Shown here: positions 9,155 through 18,568 of the stretch, piece by piece
Position numbering within the stretch: position 1 is the stretch's first letter
Layout of the letters: the number at the start of each line of letters is the position of its first letter
Origin: Neorhizobium alkalisoli
Lineage (GTDB): Bacteria; Pseudomonadota; Alphaproteobacteria; Rhizobiales; Rhizobiaceae
Length of the DNA: 64,000 nucleotides
NCBI RefSeq assembly: GCF_007829835.1
Contig: NZ_VIWP01000002.1
Coordinates: 868,001 to 932,000 of the forward strand
Direction of reading: 5' to 3'
Notes under the pieces: generated by a model
What the model saw: the letters and a program-made list of their open reading frames with translations, nothing else
The model's database searches: none
What the model was told of the DNA's origin: nothing
Program-made: the position numbers and the translations under genes

Positions 9155-9415
9155 TTACTGGACGATCTGGAGATCGTCGACGACACGGTTACCGTCGACG
9201 ACTGTGAAGAAGACGAGAACCTTCACGCCTGCCTTCAGCCCTTCGAAATTGAACTCTTCGGACACTTTGTAGATCTTGCCGTCGTCCAGCGTCAGGCTGA
9301 ACGACTTCATGTCCACCTTCTTGATGGTCGCCTCGACATCGGCACTTTGTGCCCATGAGCTGAGAGGCGAAAAGATGCTGGCGGTTGCTAGCAGCGCAGC
9401 GATCAGAATACGCAT
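9155..9415 (-). CDS. DUF1344 small secreted protein
   Basis: An 86-residue protein with a signal peptide (MRILIAALLATASIFSPLSS, residues 1-20) ending after SSWAQS. It is followed by a short beta-rich domain ATIKKVDMKSFSLTLDDGK typical of DUF1344 proteins of Rhizobiales. They are periplasmic proteins of unknown role. The frame is open to 9505, but the signal peptide marks ATG 9415 as the start. It is convergent with the phosphatase gene and divergent from the GGDEF-EAL gene. Confidence 0.8.
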   Translation of the reverse strand: MRILIAALLATASIFSPLSSWAQSADVEATIKKVDMKSFSLTLDDGKIYKVSEEFNFEGLKAGVKVLVFFTVVDGNRVVDDLQIVQ

Positions 9416-9675
9416 GGTCGGAGCCTTCGAAGCGGTGGATGTTGTCCTGTTTCGACGCAAGAATAGCCTTGCGATTGTGGCGAAAATCGCCCCCGACCAT
9501 GACATTTTCTGTGCAAGTAATCGGCTGATTATTAACCATTTTCAATCGAATGAGCGGTTCCGGCGTGTTCCGCTGCGATTACAGTTAATCGACTCCAAGT
9601 ATTCGCCGACAAGATTTCGTCCTTCACTTTGTGGGACACCGGGAAATGGGAAATTAACTGAGCCCCAATAGGGTT

Positions 9676-12600
9676 TTGCCAGCATCACAAGAGTTAACAA
9701 GAAAGTATCCCCTCTTGGCGTTCTGGCGTTCGTCTTCCCCAAAATTGCACGGCTTCGTGCACAGCATAAAGGCTCCGACGGCATTTGCCTTCGTGATTGC
9801 CTGGATCGTGCTGATCGCCGCAGCAGTGCTCGACCACCAGCATACGCAGAGCTATCGCGACGAGTTGCGTGCATCGGCCGAAAGAGCCGTCGGATCCGTT
9901 TCCCGCCGCATCGTCAGCCGCACCGACATGGTCTCCGTCACGGCAGAAAGCATGAAGCATGCGATCGTCAATCACGGCGGTTATACACAGCAGGCCTTTG
10001 CCCCGCTGGTGCAGCAGATCATGGCAGATCTGCCCTATCTTTCGATGATCGTCGTCGCACCCGACTTCAAGCCGACCGAATTTCTCGGCCGCGGCGCGCT
10101 GCATGGCGCGCTCAACCGCAGCCCCGAAGTGGGCCTCGATCTCGGCGAACTGACATCCGACCTTGCCTCGCTCAAGGGCAAGGCCCGTCCCAGGATATTT
10201 TCCGGATCGCAGAAAAACCTGCTGACCTTCGTCGTCCCGATCTTTTCCGGCAGCGAAGTCTCCGCCGAGCCCTGGGGTGCGATCGCGCTGATGATCGACA
10301 AGCGTGGCCTGATCGATTCCGGCACACCGGTTTCCACGGTGAGTGACGGCAGCCGGGCAGCGCCTGTTTCGCTCGACTGGCTGAACCTTGCCCTTTTCGA
10401 TGTCGCCGATTCGAACCGTTTTGCGCTTTTCGGTGACGAGACTGCCGATCCCGAAGCGCCCGTGACCTATTCCGTCCGGGTCAAGGACGCCAACTGGCTG
10501 ATCGCGGCAACTCCGCGCGCCGGCTGGTCTGTGGCAGCGCCTGACCAGTGGCAGTACCGTTTCGCCCTCATGCTCGGCGTTCTCGCCATTCTCGTGCCGG
10601 TCTTCATCGCAACGTCGCTGATTTCCGAACGCAATCGCATCATCGCCACGCTCGAGCGGCGCGAAGCCAATCTTCTCGAACTCTCCCGCCGGCTTGGCCT
10701 GGCGATGGAAGCGTCCAATATGGGCATCTGGGAGATGACCGAAGAGGGGCAGAGCCTGATCTGGGACGAGCGTTCCGCAGCGCTGCACGGCAAGGCGCCC
10801 GGCGGTCGTCGCGACCGGCTCGGCGAATGGCTGGACTCGATCCATGCCGAAGACAAGGGCCTGGCAGAGGCACATTTCCTTAACTGCATTGCAACGCAGA
10901 AGGCCTGCACCGAGACCTATCGCGTCACATTGCCCGATGGCAGCGTGCGTTACCTGCGTTCGGCCGGGACGAGTTTCCGCGGCGAGAATGGTACAAGGCA
11001 TACGACCGGTATTGTCTGGGAGGTGACGGCCGACATCCTTGTGGCGCAGACGCTGCGCAATGCCAAGGACAATAGCGACATCAAGAATGCCGAGCTGGAA
11101 CTGGCGCTGGACGAGCTTTCCGACCGCGAACAGAAGCTTGAGGAACTGTCGCAGAAGCTCGATCTGGCGCTCGCCTCCTATGGATGCGGCATCTGGGAAT
11201 TCAATCCGCAGACCGGAGAGGAAACCTGGGACGCACGGATGTGCCAGCTCTATGGCGTTGCCTATACCGGCAGGCCCCTGCCCCAGAACCTGTGGTTCTC
11301 GCTGATGCTGGAGGAAGACCGGGAAGTGGCTGCAGTCGCTTCCGGGCGTTACCTCCAGGGCCATACGGACGAGGCACTTCTCGTGAGGGTGCCGCAGGCA
11401 GACGGTACCCTTCGTTATGTTCGTTCCGTCGGCCAGCTGCAGACCGGCCGGGACGGATCGCGCAAGCTGATCGGACTTGCCTTCGACGTCACCAAGGACG
11501 AGCTGATGAATGCCGAGCTGAAATCGGCCAAGCAGGAATCCGACGCCAAGAATGTCGAGCTGGAACTCGCCAAGAGCCGCATCGAGCATAATTCGCTGCA
11601 CGATCCGCTGACGCTGCTCAGCAACCGCCGCAAGCTGGACATGGAGCTCGACCGCCTGTCGCGCGCCAGCCAGGAAACGCGCCAGAAATTCTCGATCCTG
11701 CATCTCGATCTCGACCGGTTCAAGCAGATCAACGATACGCTCGGCCATGCCGCCGGCGATGCGATGCTCGTCCATGCCTCGCGCATCCTGTCACGCAATG
11801 TGCGCGGTGAAGACATTGTCGCTCGCATCGGCGGCGACGAATTTGTCATCCTCGTGCCGGGCAATTCGACGGCCGAGGAACTGGCACTGCTGTCGCAGCG
11901 GATCATCGCCGAATTCCGCCAGCCGCTGGATTTCGAGGGCCTGTCCTGCCGCTGTGGCGTCTCGATCGGCATCGCCCAGGCATCGGGCATGAAAATCGAT
12001 GCCCGCCGTATTCTCGTCAATGCCGATATCGCGCTTTACCGGGCCAAGGGACAGGGCCGTAACGGCTATGAATTCTTCACGCAGAACCTGCAAGCGGAGA
12101 TCATCAGCCAGAAGCGCACGGCCGATGAGGTGCTGTCGGCTATCGACAATCATGAATTCGTCACCTGGTACCAGCCGCAGTTTTCGGCACGGACCGGCAA
12201 GCTGACCGGCGTCGAGGCGCTGATCCGCTGGAACCATCCGCATCACGGCATTCTGGCACCGGACAGGTTCCTGAAAATTGCCGAGGATCTCAATGTCGCG
12301 GCCGTGCTCGACCAGCTGGTTCTCGAAACCGTGCTGAAGGACAAGATGCGATGGGCAGCGATGGGGCTCGAAATCCCCAAGGTCTCCGTCAACGTCTCGT
12401 CGAAGCGTCTGCATGACCAGGCATTGATCGATACGCTGAAGACGCTGCCGATCAGGCCGGGCGAAATCTCCTTCGAGCTCGTCGAATCCATCTTCCTCGA
12501 TGACGGCGACGACCTGATCTCCAGCAATCTCGAACGGATCAAGGCGCTCGGCATCGATATCGAACTCGACGACTTCGGCACCGGCCATACCTCGATCGTC

Positions 12601-12882
12601 TCGCTGCTGAAACTGAAGCCGAAGCGGCTGAAGATCGACCGGCAGCTGGTCATGCCGATCCTGAGCTCGCCGCAGGAGCGCACGCTGGTCCGCTCGATCA
12701 TCGACATCGCCCGCTCTCTCGGCGTCGATACGGTGGCGGAAGGCGTCGAAACCATGCAGCATGCCTCCATCCTGCGCGATCTCGGCTGCGACCTTCTGCA
12801 AGGCTACGCCTTCTCGCGCCCCCTGCCCTTCGATCGTTTCGTCGCGGCCGCTGCAAAGGACTGGAAGCAGGAAGCCGCCTAA
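9676..12882 (+). CDS. Membrane sensor with PAS, GGDEF and EAL domains
   Basis: About 1068 residues. A membrane segment near 33-52 and another near 296-315 enclose a periplasmic CHASE-like sensor. Two PAS/PAC modules follow (about 330-450 and 490-610). The GGDEF domain has an intact GGDEF at about 719-723, and RGED five residues before it forms an inhibitory I-site. The EAL domain (from about 820) keeps EALIRW, the Asp pair in ELDDFGTGH, LKIDRQL and AEGVE. Both cyclic-di-GMP synthesis and breakdown therefore look possible. The TTG start at 9676 is uncertain; TTG 9715 and GTG 9757 are alternatives. Confidence 0.9.
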   Translation: MPASQELTRKYPLLAFWRSSSPKLHGFVHSIKAPTAFAFVIAWIVLIAAAVLDHQHTQSYRDELRASAERAVGSVSRRIVSRTDMVSVTAESMKHAIVNHGGYTQQAFAPLVQQIMADLPYLSMIVVAPDFKPTEFLGRGALHGALNRSPEVGLDLGELTSDLASLKGKARPRIFSGSQKNLLTFVVPIFSGSEVSAEPWGAIALMIDKRGLIDSGTPVSTVSDGSRAAPVSLDWLNLALFDVADSNRFALFGDETADPEAPVTYSVRVKDANWLIAATPRAGWSVAAPDQWQYRFALMLGVLAILVPVFIATSLISERNRIIATLERREANLLELSRRLGLAMEASNMGIWEMTEEGQSLIWDERSAALHGKAPGGRRDRLGEWLDSIHAEDKGLAEAHFLNCIATQKACTETYRVTLPDGSVRYLRSAGTSFRGENGTRHTTGIVWEVTADILVAQTLRNAKDNSDIKNAELELALDELSDREQKLEELSQKLDLALASYGCGIWEFNPQTGEETWDARMCQLYGVAYTGRPLPQNLWFSLMLEEDREVAAVASGRYLQGHTDEALLVRVPQADGTLRYVRSVGQLQTGRDGSRKLIGLAFDVTKDELMNAELKSAKQESDAKNVELELAKSRIEHNSLHDPLTLLSNRRKLDMELDRLSRASQETRQKFSILHLDLDRFKQINDTLGHAAGDAMLVHASRILSRNVRGEDIVARIGGDEFVILVPGNSTAEELALLSQRIIAEFRQPLDFEGLSCRCGVSIGIAQASGMKIDARRILVNADIALYRAKGQGRNGYEFFTQNLQAEIISQKRTADEVLSAIDNHEFVTWYQPQFSARTGKLTGVEALIRWNHPHHGILAPDRFLKIAEDLNVAAVLDQLVLETVLKDKMRWAAMGLEIPKVSVNVSSKRLHDQALIDTLKTLPIRPGEISFELVESIFLDDGDDLISSNLERIKALGIDIELDDFGTGHTSIVSLLKLKPKRLKIDRQLVMPILSSPQERTLVRSIIDIARSLGVDTVAEGVETMQHASILRDLGCDLLQGYAFSRPLPFDRFVAAAAKDWKQEAA

Positions 12883-12985
12883 AGCGTGTCGCGATCCTTC
12901 AGATTGCTTAGTAAGCGTTAGCCTTTTGTCTTGGCATATCGTTTTCGCAAAACCGCGGCACACTTTTGCGCGACATGCTCTAAGC
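12881..12985. repeat. Imperfect palindromic rhizobial intergenic repeat
   Basis: The ends AAAGCGTGTCGCGATC (12881-12896) and TTGCGCGACATGCTCTAA (12966-12983) are imperfect inverted copies of each other, and the inner part contains TCGTTTTCGCAAAACC. Elements with such a CGACATGCT end are common between genes of Rhizobium species. It directly follows the stop codon of the GGDEF-EAL gene. No second copy was found in the window, so membership in a family rests on recall. Confidence 0.4.
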
Positions 12986-13109
12986 AACACAGCGTTCACC
13001 GCCGCAGGCCACTGCGGCGGCTCTAAGGGCTTGTCGCCCGGCTCCCTTTTCCATATGACAGGCGCTCGAAATGGACGGCATTTGCCGTCGTCATAGCCGG
13101 TCAGTCTTC

Positions 13110-14207
13110 ATGTCGCATAATTCATTCGGTCATCTCTTCCGGGTCACCACATGGGGTGAAAGCCACGGGCCGGCGCTTGGCTGCGTCGTCGACGGCTGCC
13201 CTCCGGGCATCCGCTTCACGCTTGCCGAGATCCAGGCCTGGATGGACAAGCGCAAGCCGGGCCAGTCGCGTTTCGTGACACAGCGCCGCGAGGACGATAT
13301 CGTCAAGGTTCTGTCCGGCGTGATGATCGACGAGGACGGTGAGACGATGATCTCCACCGGCACGCCGATCTCCATGCTGATCGAAAATACCGACCAGCGC
13401 TCCAAGGATTATGGCGAGATCGCCCGCCGCTACCGGCCGGGCCATGCCGATTATGCCTATGATGTGAAATACGGGATCCGCGACTATCGCGGCGGCGGCC
13501 GGTCTTCGGCGCGCGAGACGGCTGCACGCGTTGCTGCCGGCGCTCTGGCGCGTCGCGTGGTGCCGGGTCTTTCCGTGCGTGGCGCGCTGGTTCAGATCGG
13601 CAAACACAAGATCAACCGCGCCAACTGGGACTGGGCGCAGGTCGATCAGAACCCGTTTTTCTGCCCGGATCCCGCAATGGTCCCCGTCTGGGAAGACTAT
13701 CTCGACGGTATCCGCAAGGCCGGCTCCTCAATCGGCGCTGTGGTCGAGGTAGTGGCTGAAGGCGTTCCGGCCGGTATCGGCGCACCGATCTATGCCAAGC
13801 TCGATCAGGATATCACCTCCCTGCTGATGTCGATCAATGCCGTCAAGGGTGTCGAGATCGGCGACGGTTTTGCCGCGGCCGAGCTTTCCGGCGAGGACAA
13901 TGCCGACGAGATGCGGATGGGCAATGACGGCAAGCCGCTGTTCCTGTCCAACCATGCCGGCGGTATTCTGGGTGGCATTGCGACCGGCCAGCCGATCGTC
14001 GCGCGTTTTGCGATCAAGCCGACCTCGTCGATCCTGACTGAGCGTCAGTCGATCGATGCCGACGGCAACAATGTCGAAGTTCGCACCAAGGGCCGCCACG
14101 ACCCCTGTGTCGGCATCCGCGCCGTGCCGATCGGCGAGGCGATAGTCGCCTGCGCCGTTGCCGACCACTATCTCCGCGATCGCGGGCAAACCGGAAAAAT
14201 CCGCTAG
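13110..14207 (+). CDS. aroC: Chorismate synthase
   Basis: A 365-residue enzyme of the shikimate pathway. It converts 5-enolpyruvylshikimate 3-phosphate to chorismate with reduced FMN as cofactor. It opens with [19 protein letters not shown] (residues 6-24), the first aroC signature. The second is [20 protein letters not shown], residues 127-146, followed by [17 protein letters not shown] near the C-terminus. The frame is open to 13071, but homology begins at MSHNSFG, ATG 13110. It is followed at 11 bases by ribB and is likely co-transcribed. Confidence 0.97.
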   Translation: MSHNSFGHLFRVTTWGESHGPALGCVVDGCPPGIRFTLAEIQAWMDKRKPGQSRFVTQRREDDIVKVLSGVMIDEDGETMISTGTPISMLIENTDQRSKDYGEIARRYRPGHADYAYDVKYGIRDYRGGGRSSARETAARVAAGALARRVVPGLSVRGALVQIGKHKINRANWDWAQVDQNPFFCPDPAMVPVWEDYLDGIRKAGSSIGAVVEVVAEGVPAGIGAPIYAKLDQDITSLLMSINAVKGVEIGDGFAAAELSGEDNADEMRMGNDGKPLFLSNHAGGILGGIATGQPIVARFAIKPTSSILTERQSIDADGNNVEVRTKGRHDPCVGIRAVPIGEAIVACAVADHYLRDRGQTGKIR

Positions 14208-14218
14208 GAAGTTTTGAC

Positions 14219-15319
14219 ATGGCCTATGATCAGAAGCGCGTCGTCGATGCAATCCGGGCCTTCGAGGCCGGCGAAATCGTGGTCGTCATGGACGATGACG
14301 ATCGCGAGAACGAGGGCGACCTGATCGTCGCGGCGGTGCATTGCACGCCGGAAAAGATGGCCTTCATCGTGCGCCACACATCCGGCATCGTTTGCGCGCC
14401 GATGCCGCGCTCGGAAGCCAAGCGGCTGAACCTCAACGCCATGGTGGCGGAAAACGACAGCGCCCACACGACAGCCTTCACCGTCTCCGTCGACTTCAAG
14501 CACGGCACGACGACCGGCATTTCCGCCGACGACCGGACGTTGACGGTGCGCAACCTTGCCAATCCGAATGCCGGGCCGAGCGATTTCGTGCGGCCGGGCC
14601 ATATCTTTCCGCTGATCGCCCGCGAAGGCGGCGTGCTGATGCGGTCGGGCCATACCGAGGCTGCGATCGACCTCTGCAATCTCGCCGGCCTGCCGCCGAT
14701 CGGCGTCATTTCCGAACTCGTCAATGACAACGGCACCGTCATGCGCGGTCCGCAGGTGGCCGATTTCGCCGTTACTCACGGTTTGAAGCAGGTTTCCGTT
14801 GCCGAGCTGATCGCCTATCGCCAGCGCAAGGAAACGCTGATCGAGATGCAGTCGAGCTTCGAGGTGCAGACGGAGCATGGCAAGGCTAAGGCGCATGCCT
14901 ATTCCCTGCCCTGGGATCCGATGCAGCACGTGGCGGTCATTTTCGGCGACATTCGCGACGGCATCGACATTCCGGTGCGCCTGCATCTGGAAGACGTCGT
15001 GCGCGACGTTTTCGGGTCCAGCCGCTCGATCGAACGCTATATGGCCAAGATCGAGGAAGAAGGCCGCGGCGTCATCATCTATCTGCGTGAAGGTTCGGTC
15101 GGCGTCGGCCAGACGGATACGGTGCGGACGGTTCGCCAGGGCCAGGAAGGCCATGAACAGGCCAAGGCACGGGAAAGCGAATGGCTGGAAATCGGCCTCG
15201 GCGCACAGATCCTGAAGGATCTCGGCGTCACCTCGATCAAGCTGCTCACCCGCAGCGAGCGGCACTATGTCGGCCTTGAAGGGTTCGGCATCAAGATTAC
15301 CGAGACCATCATCTGCTGA
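14219..15319 (+). CDS. ribB: 3,4-dihydroxy-2-butanone-4-phosphate synthase with degenerate GCHII domain (RibBX type)
   Basis: A protein of 366 residues. Residues 5-205 are a complete DHBP synthase that makes the four-carbon precursor of riboflavin from ribulose 5-phosphate. They contain DDDDRENEGDL near 25-35 and GHTEAAIDL near 144-152. Residues 210-366 align with GTP cyclohydrolase II, but the zinc-binding Cys cluster is missing: the only Cys there is the last residue. This is the RibBX arrangement known from proteobacteria, where a separate enzyme supplies the cyclohydrolase activity. GGAAG lies nine bases before ATG 14219. No FMN riboswitch is seen upstream. Confidence 0.92.
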   Translation: MAYDQKRVVDAIRAFEAGEIVVVMDDDDRENEGDLIVAAVHCTPEKMAFIVRHTSGIVCAPMPRSEAKRLNLNAMVAENDSAHTTAFTVSVDFKHGTTTGISADDRTLTVRNLANPNAGPSDFVRPGHIFPLIAREGGVLMRSGHTEAAIDLCNLAGLPPIGVISELVNDNGTVMRGPQVADFAVTHGLKQVSVAELIAYRQRKETLIEMQSSFEVQTEHGKAKAHAYSLPWDPMQHVAVIFGDIRDGIDIPVRLHLEDVVRDVFGSSRSIERYMAKIEEEGRGVIIYLREGSVGVGQTDTVRTVRQGQEGHEQAKARESEWLEIGLGAQILKDLGVTSIKLLTRSERHYVGLEGFGIKITETIIC

Positions 15320-15373
15320 TCGTGGCCCTCGGCTGAGACTACCCGCAGCAGCGGCCTGCTGCGGGAGAGACGG

Positions 15374-16567
15374 TCATTCTCCCCGCCATCCCGGTTGGTA
15401 GACGACTCTCTCCACCCCAGCAAACTTCCCCACCCGCTGCAATTCCGCGTCGAGCTTTTCCAGCCGGCCGGCGGAGGCCCGAACACCCTTTTCGAGCCAG
15501 AGCTTCTTGACATCGAGGACACCTGTCTTGCGGTCGGCCTTCATGTCGATGCGGCCGATCATGCGGTCGCCTTCGAGGATCGGGAAGACGTAATAGCCGT
15601 ATTGCCGTTTCGGCTCGGGCACGAAAACCTCGATACGGTAAAAGAAATCGAACAGTCGTTCCGCCCGGTCGCGATTGCGCAGGAGCGGGTCGAAGGGGCT
15701 GAGGATGCGCACGCGGGCCGGCGGTTCGGTGATGTCGCCGAGATGATCCGGGAAGCCCAGGAAGGCGAAGGATGCGCGCGGCTTGCTGCCGTCGGCGGTC
15801 TCGATCAGCACCTCGACCAGTTCGTCGCGATGCGCCTTTACCCAGTCTTTCGCCTCTTCCGGCGTGACGATATCCCAGAAGGCTGCGAGTTCGCCTGACG
15901 TGGCAAAACCGAGTTTTGTCATGGCGCTGCGGCAGGCCCAGTCTACGAATTCGTCGTGGCTCACCGCCGGCTCGTGATGGTGCGAGGCGATCACCCTTTC
16001 GGTCAGATCGTAGATCTTTTGGAAATTGACGCGGCCGGCGATCGAGAGCTTTCCGGTGTGCCAGTAATATTCGAGCGCCGTCTTGTTCGGATGCCAGTTC
16101 CACCAGCCGCCCGACTTGTGATCCTCGACCTTCATGTCCCGCGACATGATCGCGCCGTTTTCGGCAATGTGGCGGAAGGTATCGTCGAAGGCGCTGTCAA
16201 AACCTTCGCCATGCCATTTGCGCCAGCGTTCGGCCAGAACCGGTTCGCGGCGGCGAAAGCGGTGTTTCCAGTAGCGGAACAGACGCGCGGGAATGATCGA
16301 GGCGTCGTGGGTCCAGTGCTCGAAAAGCTCGCCGTCCTTTTCCAGAAGCGCGGTCAGATGCTCGCGGCGATAGGTCTGGTTGCGCGAAAACAGGATCATG
16401 TGATGGGCGCGCTCGACGGTGGCGATACTGTCCACCTGCACGAAGCCGAGATCATCGACCAGCTGCAGCAGGCCGGCCTTGGAAAGCGCACGCCCCGGCG
16501 GTTGGGACAGAAGCTGCCGCTCCAGAAAAATTCGTCTCGCCTGATCGTTCGGAATGAGAATCGCCAT
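15374..16567 (-). CDS. Winged-helix DNA glycosylase of the AlkZ/YcaQ (HTH_42) family
   Basis: A 397-residue protein of the family containing Streptomyces AlkZ and E. coli YcaQ (AlkX), which unhook interstrand crosslinks or remove alkylated bases. The catalytic QxQ/QxD region is seen as FVQVDSIATVERAHH, residues 39-53. QVD is the AlkX/YcaQ type rather than the AlkZ type. The characteristic HWTHDAS and RILSPFDPLLRNRDR segments are both present. ATG 16567 is chosen at MAILIP. Codons further upstream are open but not conserved-looking. It is divergent from bioM. Confidence 0.85.
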   Translation of the reverse strand: MAILIPNDQARRIFLERQLLSQPPGRALSKAGLLQLVDDLGFVQVDSIATVERAHHMILFSRNQTYRREHLTALLEKDGELFEHWTHDASIIPARLFRYWKHRFRRREPVLAERWRKWHGEGFDSAFDDTFRHIAENGAIMSRDMKVEDHKSGGWWNWHPNKTALEYYWHTGKLSIAGRVNFQKIYDLTERVIASHHHEPAVSHDEFVDWACRSAMTKLGFATSGELAAFWDIVTPEEAKDWVKAHRDELVEVLIETADGSKPRASFAFLGFPDHLGDITEPPARVRILSPFDPLLRNRDRAERLFDFFYRIEVFVPEPKRQYGYYVFPILEGDRMIGRIDMKADRKTGVLDVKKLWLEKGVRASAGRLEKLDAELQRVGKFAGVERVVYQPGWRGE

Positions 16568-16674
16568 GGCATGGAGAGTAGGTTGCATCCGGCCGAATTT
16601 CAATGTTCACTTTTAGTTCTGATTTCCTCTCCTCCCCGATCTGGATTATAGAGCCCCGGAACAGAGGGACCGGC

Positions 16675-17352
16675 TTGGATATCCGTTTCGAACAGGCAGA
16701 GGCGCGCTTCGAAGGCCGCACCATTCTGCAGCCACTGACACTTTCGCTTGTAGAAAAGCGGATCGGCATTATCGGCCTCAACGGTTCGGGCAAGACGACC
16801 TTCGCCCGGATGATCAACGGGCTCGTTGCCCCGACCGCCGGACACGTGACAGTCGACGGTTTCGATACCGTCAAGCAGGCCGATGCGGTGCGCGGCCGGG
16901 TCGGCTTCATTTTCCAGAACCCGCAGAACCAGATCATTCTGCCGATCCTCAAAGAGGACCTGGCGCTCGGTCTGAAGCGCAAGAAACTTTCGGCAGCGGA
17001 GGTCAAGGCCGCTTCGGATGCGGTTCTTTCCCGTTTCGGCATTGCCCATCTGGCAGAAAGGCGCGCACACGAGCTTTCCGGCGGCGAGCTACAGCTGGCG
17101 GCGATGGCTTCCGTTCTCGTGACCCAGCCGGAACTCCTGATCATGGACGAACCGACCAACCAGCTGGACCTGAAGAATCGCAACCTCGTGTCGCGGACCA
17201 TCGAAGGGCTGCATGAAAGCGTCGTCGTCATCACCCACGATCTCGACCTGATCGGCGATTTCGAGCGGGTTCTGCTGTTTCACCAAGGGCAGTTGGTGGG
17301 CGATGGGCCCGCTGACGAAACCATTGAATTCTACCGCGGTCTTGCGGAATGA
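16675..17352 (+). CDS. bioM: Energy-coupling ATPase BioM of the biotin transporter
   Basis: A 225-residue ABC ATPase. Walker A is GLNGSGKTT, the signature ELSGGELQ and Walker B LLIMDEPTN, with a switch His in VVITHDLD. It powers biotin uptake with BioN and BioY. TTG 16675 (LDIRFEQAEARFEG) is preferred because GAGGG lies seven bases before it and the ATPase fold starts there. An in-frame ATG at 16603 would add 24 residues without similarity. The stop overlaps bioN in ATGA. Confidence 0.9.
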   Translation: MDIRFEQAEARFEGRTILQPLTLSLVEKRIGIIGLNGSGKTTFARMINGLVAPTAGHVTVDGFDTVKQADAVRGRVGFIFQNPQNQIILPILKEDLALGLKRKKLSAAEVKAASDAVLSRFGIAHLAERRAHELSGGELQLAAMASVLVTQPELLIMDEPTNQLDLKNRNLVSRTIEGLHESVVVITHDLDLIGDFERVLLFHQGQLVGDGPADETIEFYRGLAE

Positions 17353-17954
17353 GAACGCTCTATGTCGAGGGCGGCAGCGTTTTGCACCGGCTTTCGGCGC
17401 GGGTAAAACTGATCGGTCTGTTTCTCCTCAGCCTCCTCGTTTTTGCCACCCACTCGCCGGTCCTTTTGGGGATTGTGGCTGTCACCTGTGCGGCTGTCTA
17501 TCTCTCGCTGAACATCGGCTGGCGCCAGTCTTGGCTACGGATACGGGTCTTTTCGCTGACGATCGTGGTCGTGGCACTTTTTACGCTGGTTCTGGAAAGC
17601 CCGGCCGCCGCGCTTGAAACTTTTTTTAGGCTCTCAGCGATGATGCTGGCCGCGGCTGCGGTTACGGCGACGACCACGACCGGCGATTTCATCGACCAGA
17701 TCACCGCCGCCGCATGGCCGCTGGAACGGATCGGGCTTGTGAAGGCCGCAGATATTGGACTTGGCGTCGGCCTCGTCATTCGATTTGTGCCCGAAGTCGT
17801 GATGCGCTATCAGGCCATCCGGGATGCGCATTACGCGCGCGGGTTGAAAATGAACGTCATTTCGACAGCCGTGCCACTGATCATCCTGACGCTCCGCAAC
17901 GCCGACGAGATCGCCGCCGCAATTGACGCGCGCTCGATCCGCGGGCAGAAATGA
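17349..17954 (+). CDS. bioN: Energy-coupling transmembrane protein BioN
   Basis: A 201-residue membrane protein (T component, CbiQ family) with five or so hydrophobic segments. The Ala-Arg-Gly coupling motif is present as YARGLK near the end of the cytoplasmic helix. A second basic motif is AIDARSIRG at the C-terminus. It links the BioM ATPase to the substrate-binding BioY. Start and stop overlap the neighbours by four bases, showing a tightly coupled operon. Confidence 0.92.
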   Translation: MRTLYVEGGSVLHRLSARVKLIGLFLLSLLVFATHSPVLLGIVAVTCAAVYLSLNIGWRQSWLRIRVFSLTIVVVALFTLVLESPAAALETFFRLSAMMLAAAAVTATTTTGDFIDQITAAAWPLERIGLVKAADIGLGVGLVIRFVPEVVMRYQAIRDAHYARGLKMNVISTAVPLIILTLRNADEIAAAIDARSIRGQK

Positions 17955-17983
17955 TACAGAATCAGCGAGAAGGATCGCCAAAC

Positions 17984-18547
17984 ATGTCCACCCGCGACCT
18001 CGTGCTCGCAGCATTGTTCGCAGCCATCATCGTGGCGCTCGGCATGCTTCCGCCGATCATGCTCGGCTTTATTCCCGTCCCGATCACGGCCCAGTCGCTC
18101 GGCGTCATGCTGGCCGGCGTCGTGCTCGGCGCCAGGCGCGGCGTCACCGCCGTTCTTCTCGTTCTCGTTCTCGCAGCGATCGGTCTGCCGGTACTTTCCG
18201 GCGGCCGCGGCGGACTTGCCGTGTTCATGGCGCCGACCACGGGCTATCTGATCGGCTGGGTGCTCGGCGCGCTCGTGACCGGTTACGTGTCGCAGACCAT
18301 GGTTAGCCGCGATCAGTCCGGCCTTGCCCAGGGCGCCAGCTTCTTCATTGCAGCACTGCTTGGCGGCGTCGTTGCCGTCTATGGCCTCGGCGTCACCTAT
18401 CTCGCCTTCGTCACCGGCATGGGTTTCCTGAAAGCTTTTGTCGGCTCGCTCGCCTTCATTCCCGGCGACGTCCTGAAGGCATTGATCGCAGCGCTTGCCG
18501 GCCGTGCCGTCATGGTCGGTTATCCGCTTCTGCCGCAAAGGGCGTAA
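17984..18547 (+). CDS. bioY: Biotin-binding membrane protein BioY
   Basis: A 187-residue S component with six hydrophobic segments. The family pattern GFIPVPITAQSLGVMLAG, residues 26-43, leads to GRGG and AFVTGMGFLKAF. It binds biotin at the outer face of the inner membrane and can work with BioMN. ATG 17951 overlaps the bioN stop, but AAGGATCGCC before ATG 17984 and the family start (MSTRDLVLAAL) favour 17984. No biotin synthesis genes lie nearby, so uptake stands alone here. Confidence 0.92.
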   Translation: MSTRDLVLAALFAAIIVALGMLPPIMLGFIPVPITAQSLGVMLAGVVLGARRGVTAVLLVLVLAAIGLPVLSGGRGGLAVFMAPTTGYLIGWVLGALVTGYVSQTMVSRDQSGLAQGASFFIAALLGGVVAVYGLGVTYLAFVTGMGFLKAFVGSLAFIPGDVLKALIAALAGRAVMVGYPLLPQRA

Positions 18548-18568
18548 AAAGCGCGCCTGAGGAAGGCC

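Noticed and set aside
9694..11775. 693-codon open frame on the minus strand
   Set aside because: It is antisense to the GGDEF-EAL gene; its composition is the shadow of a GC-rich coding frame and no domain is visible.
13000..14218. FMN riboswitch for ribB
   Set aside because: No RFN element core was found upstream; ribB follows aroC at 11 bases.
16600..16675. BioR-type operator (TTATCTATAA-like) before bioM
   Set aside because: Only GATTATAGAG near 16643-16655 is reminiscent, with several mismatches and no inverted second half.
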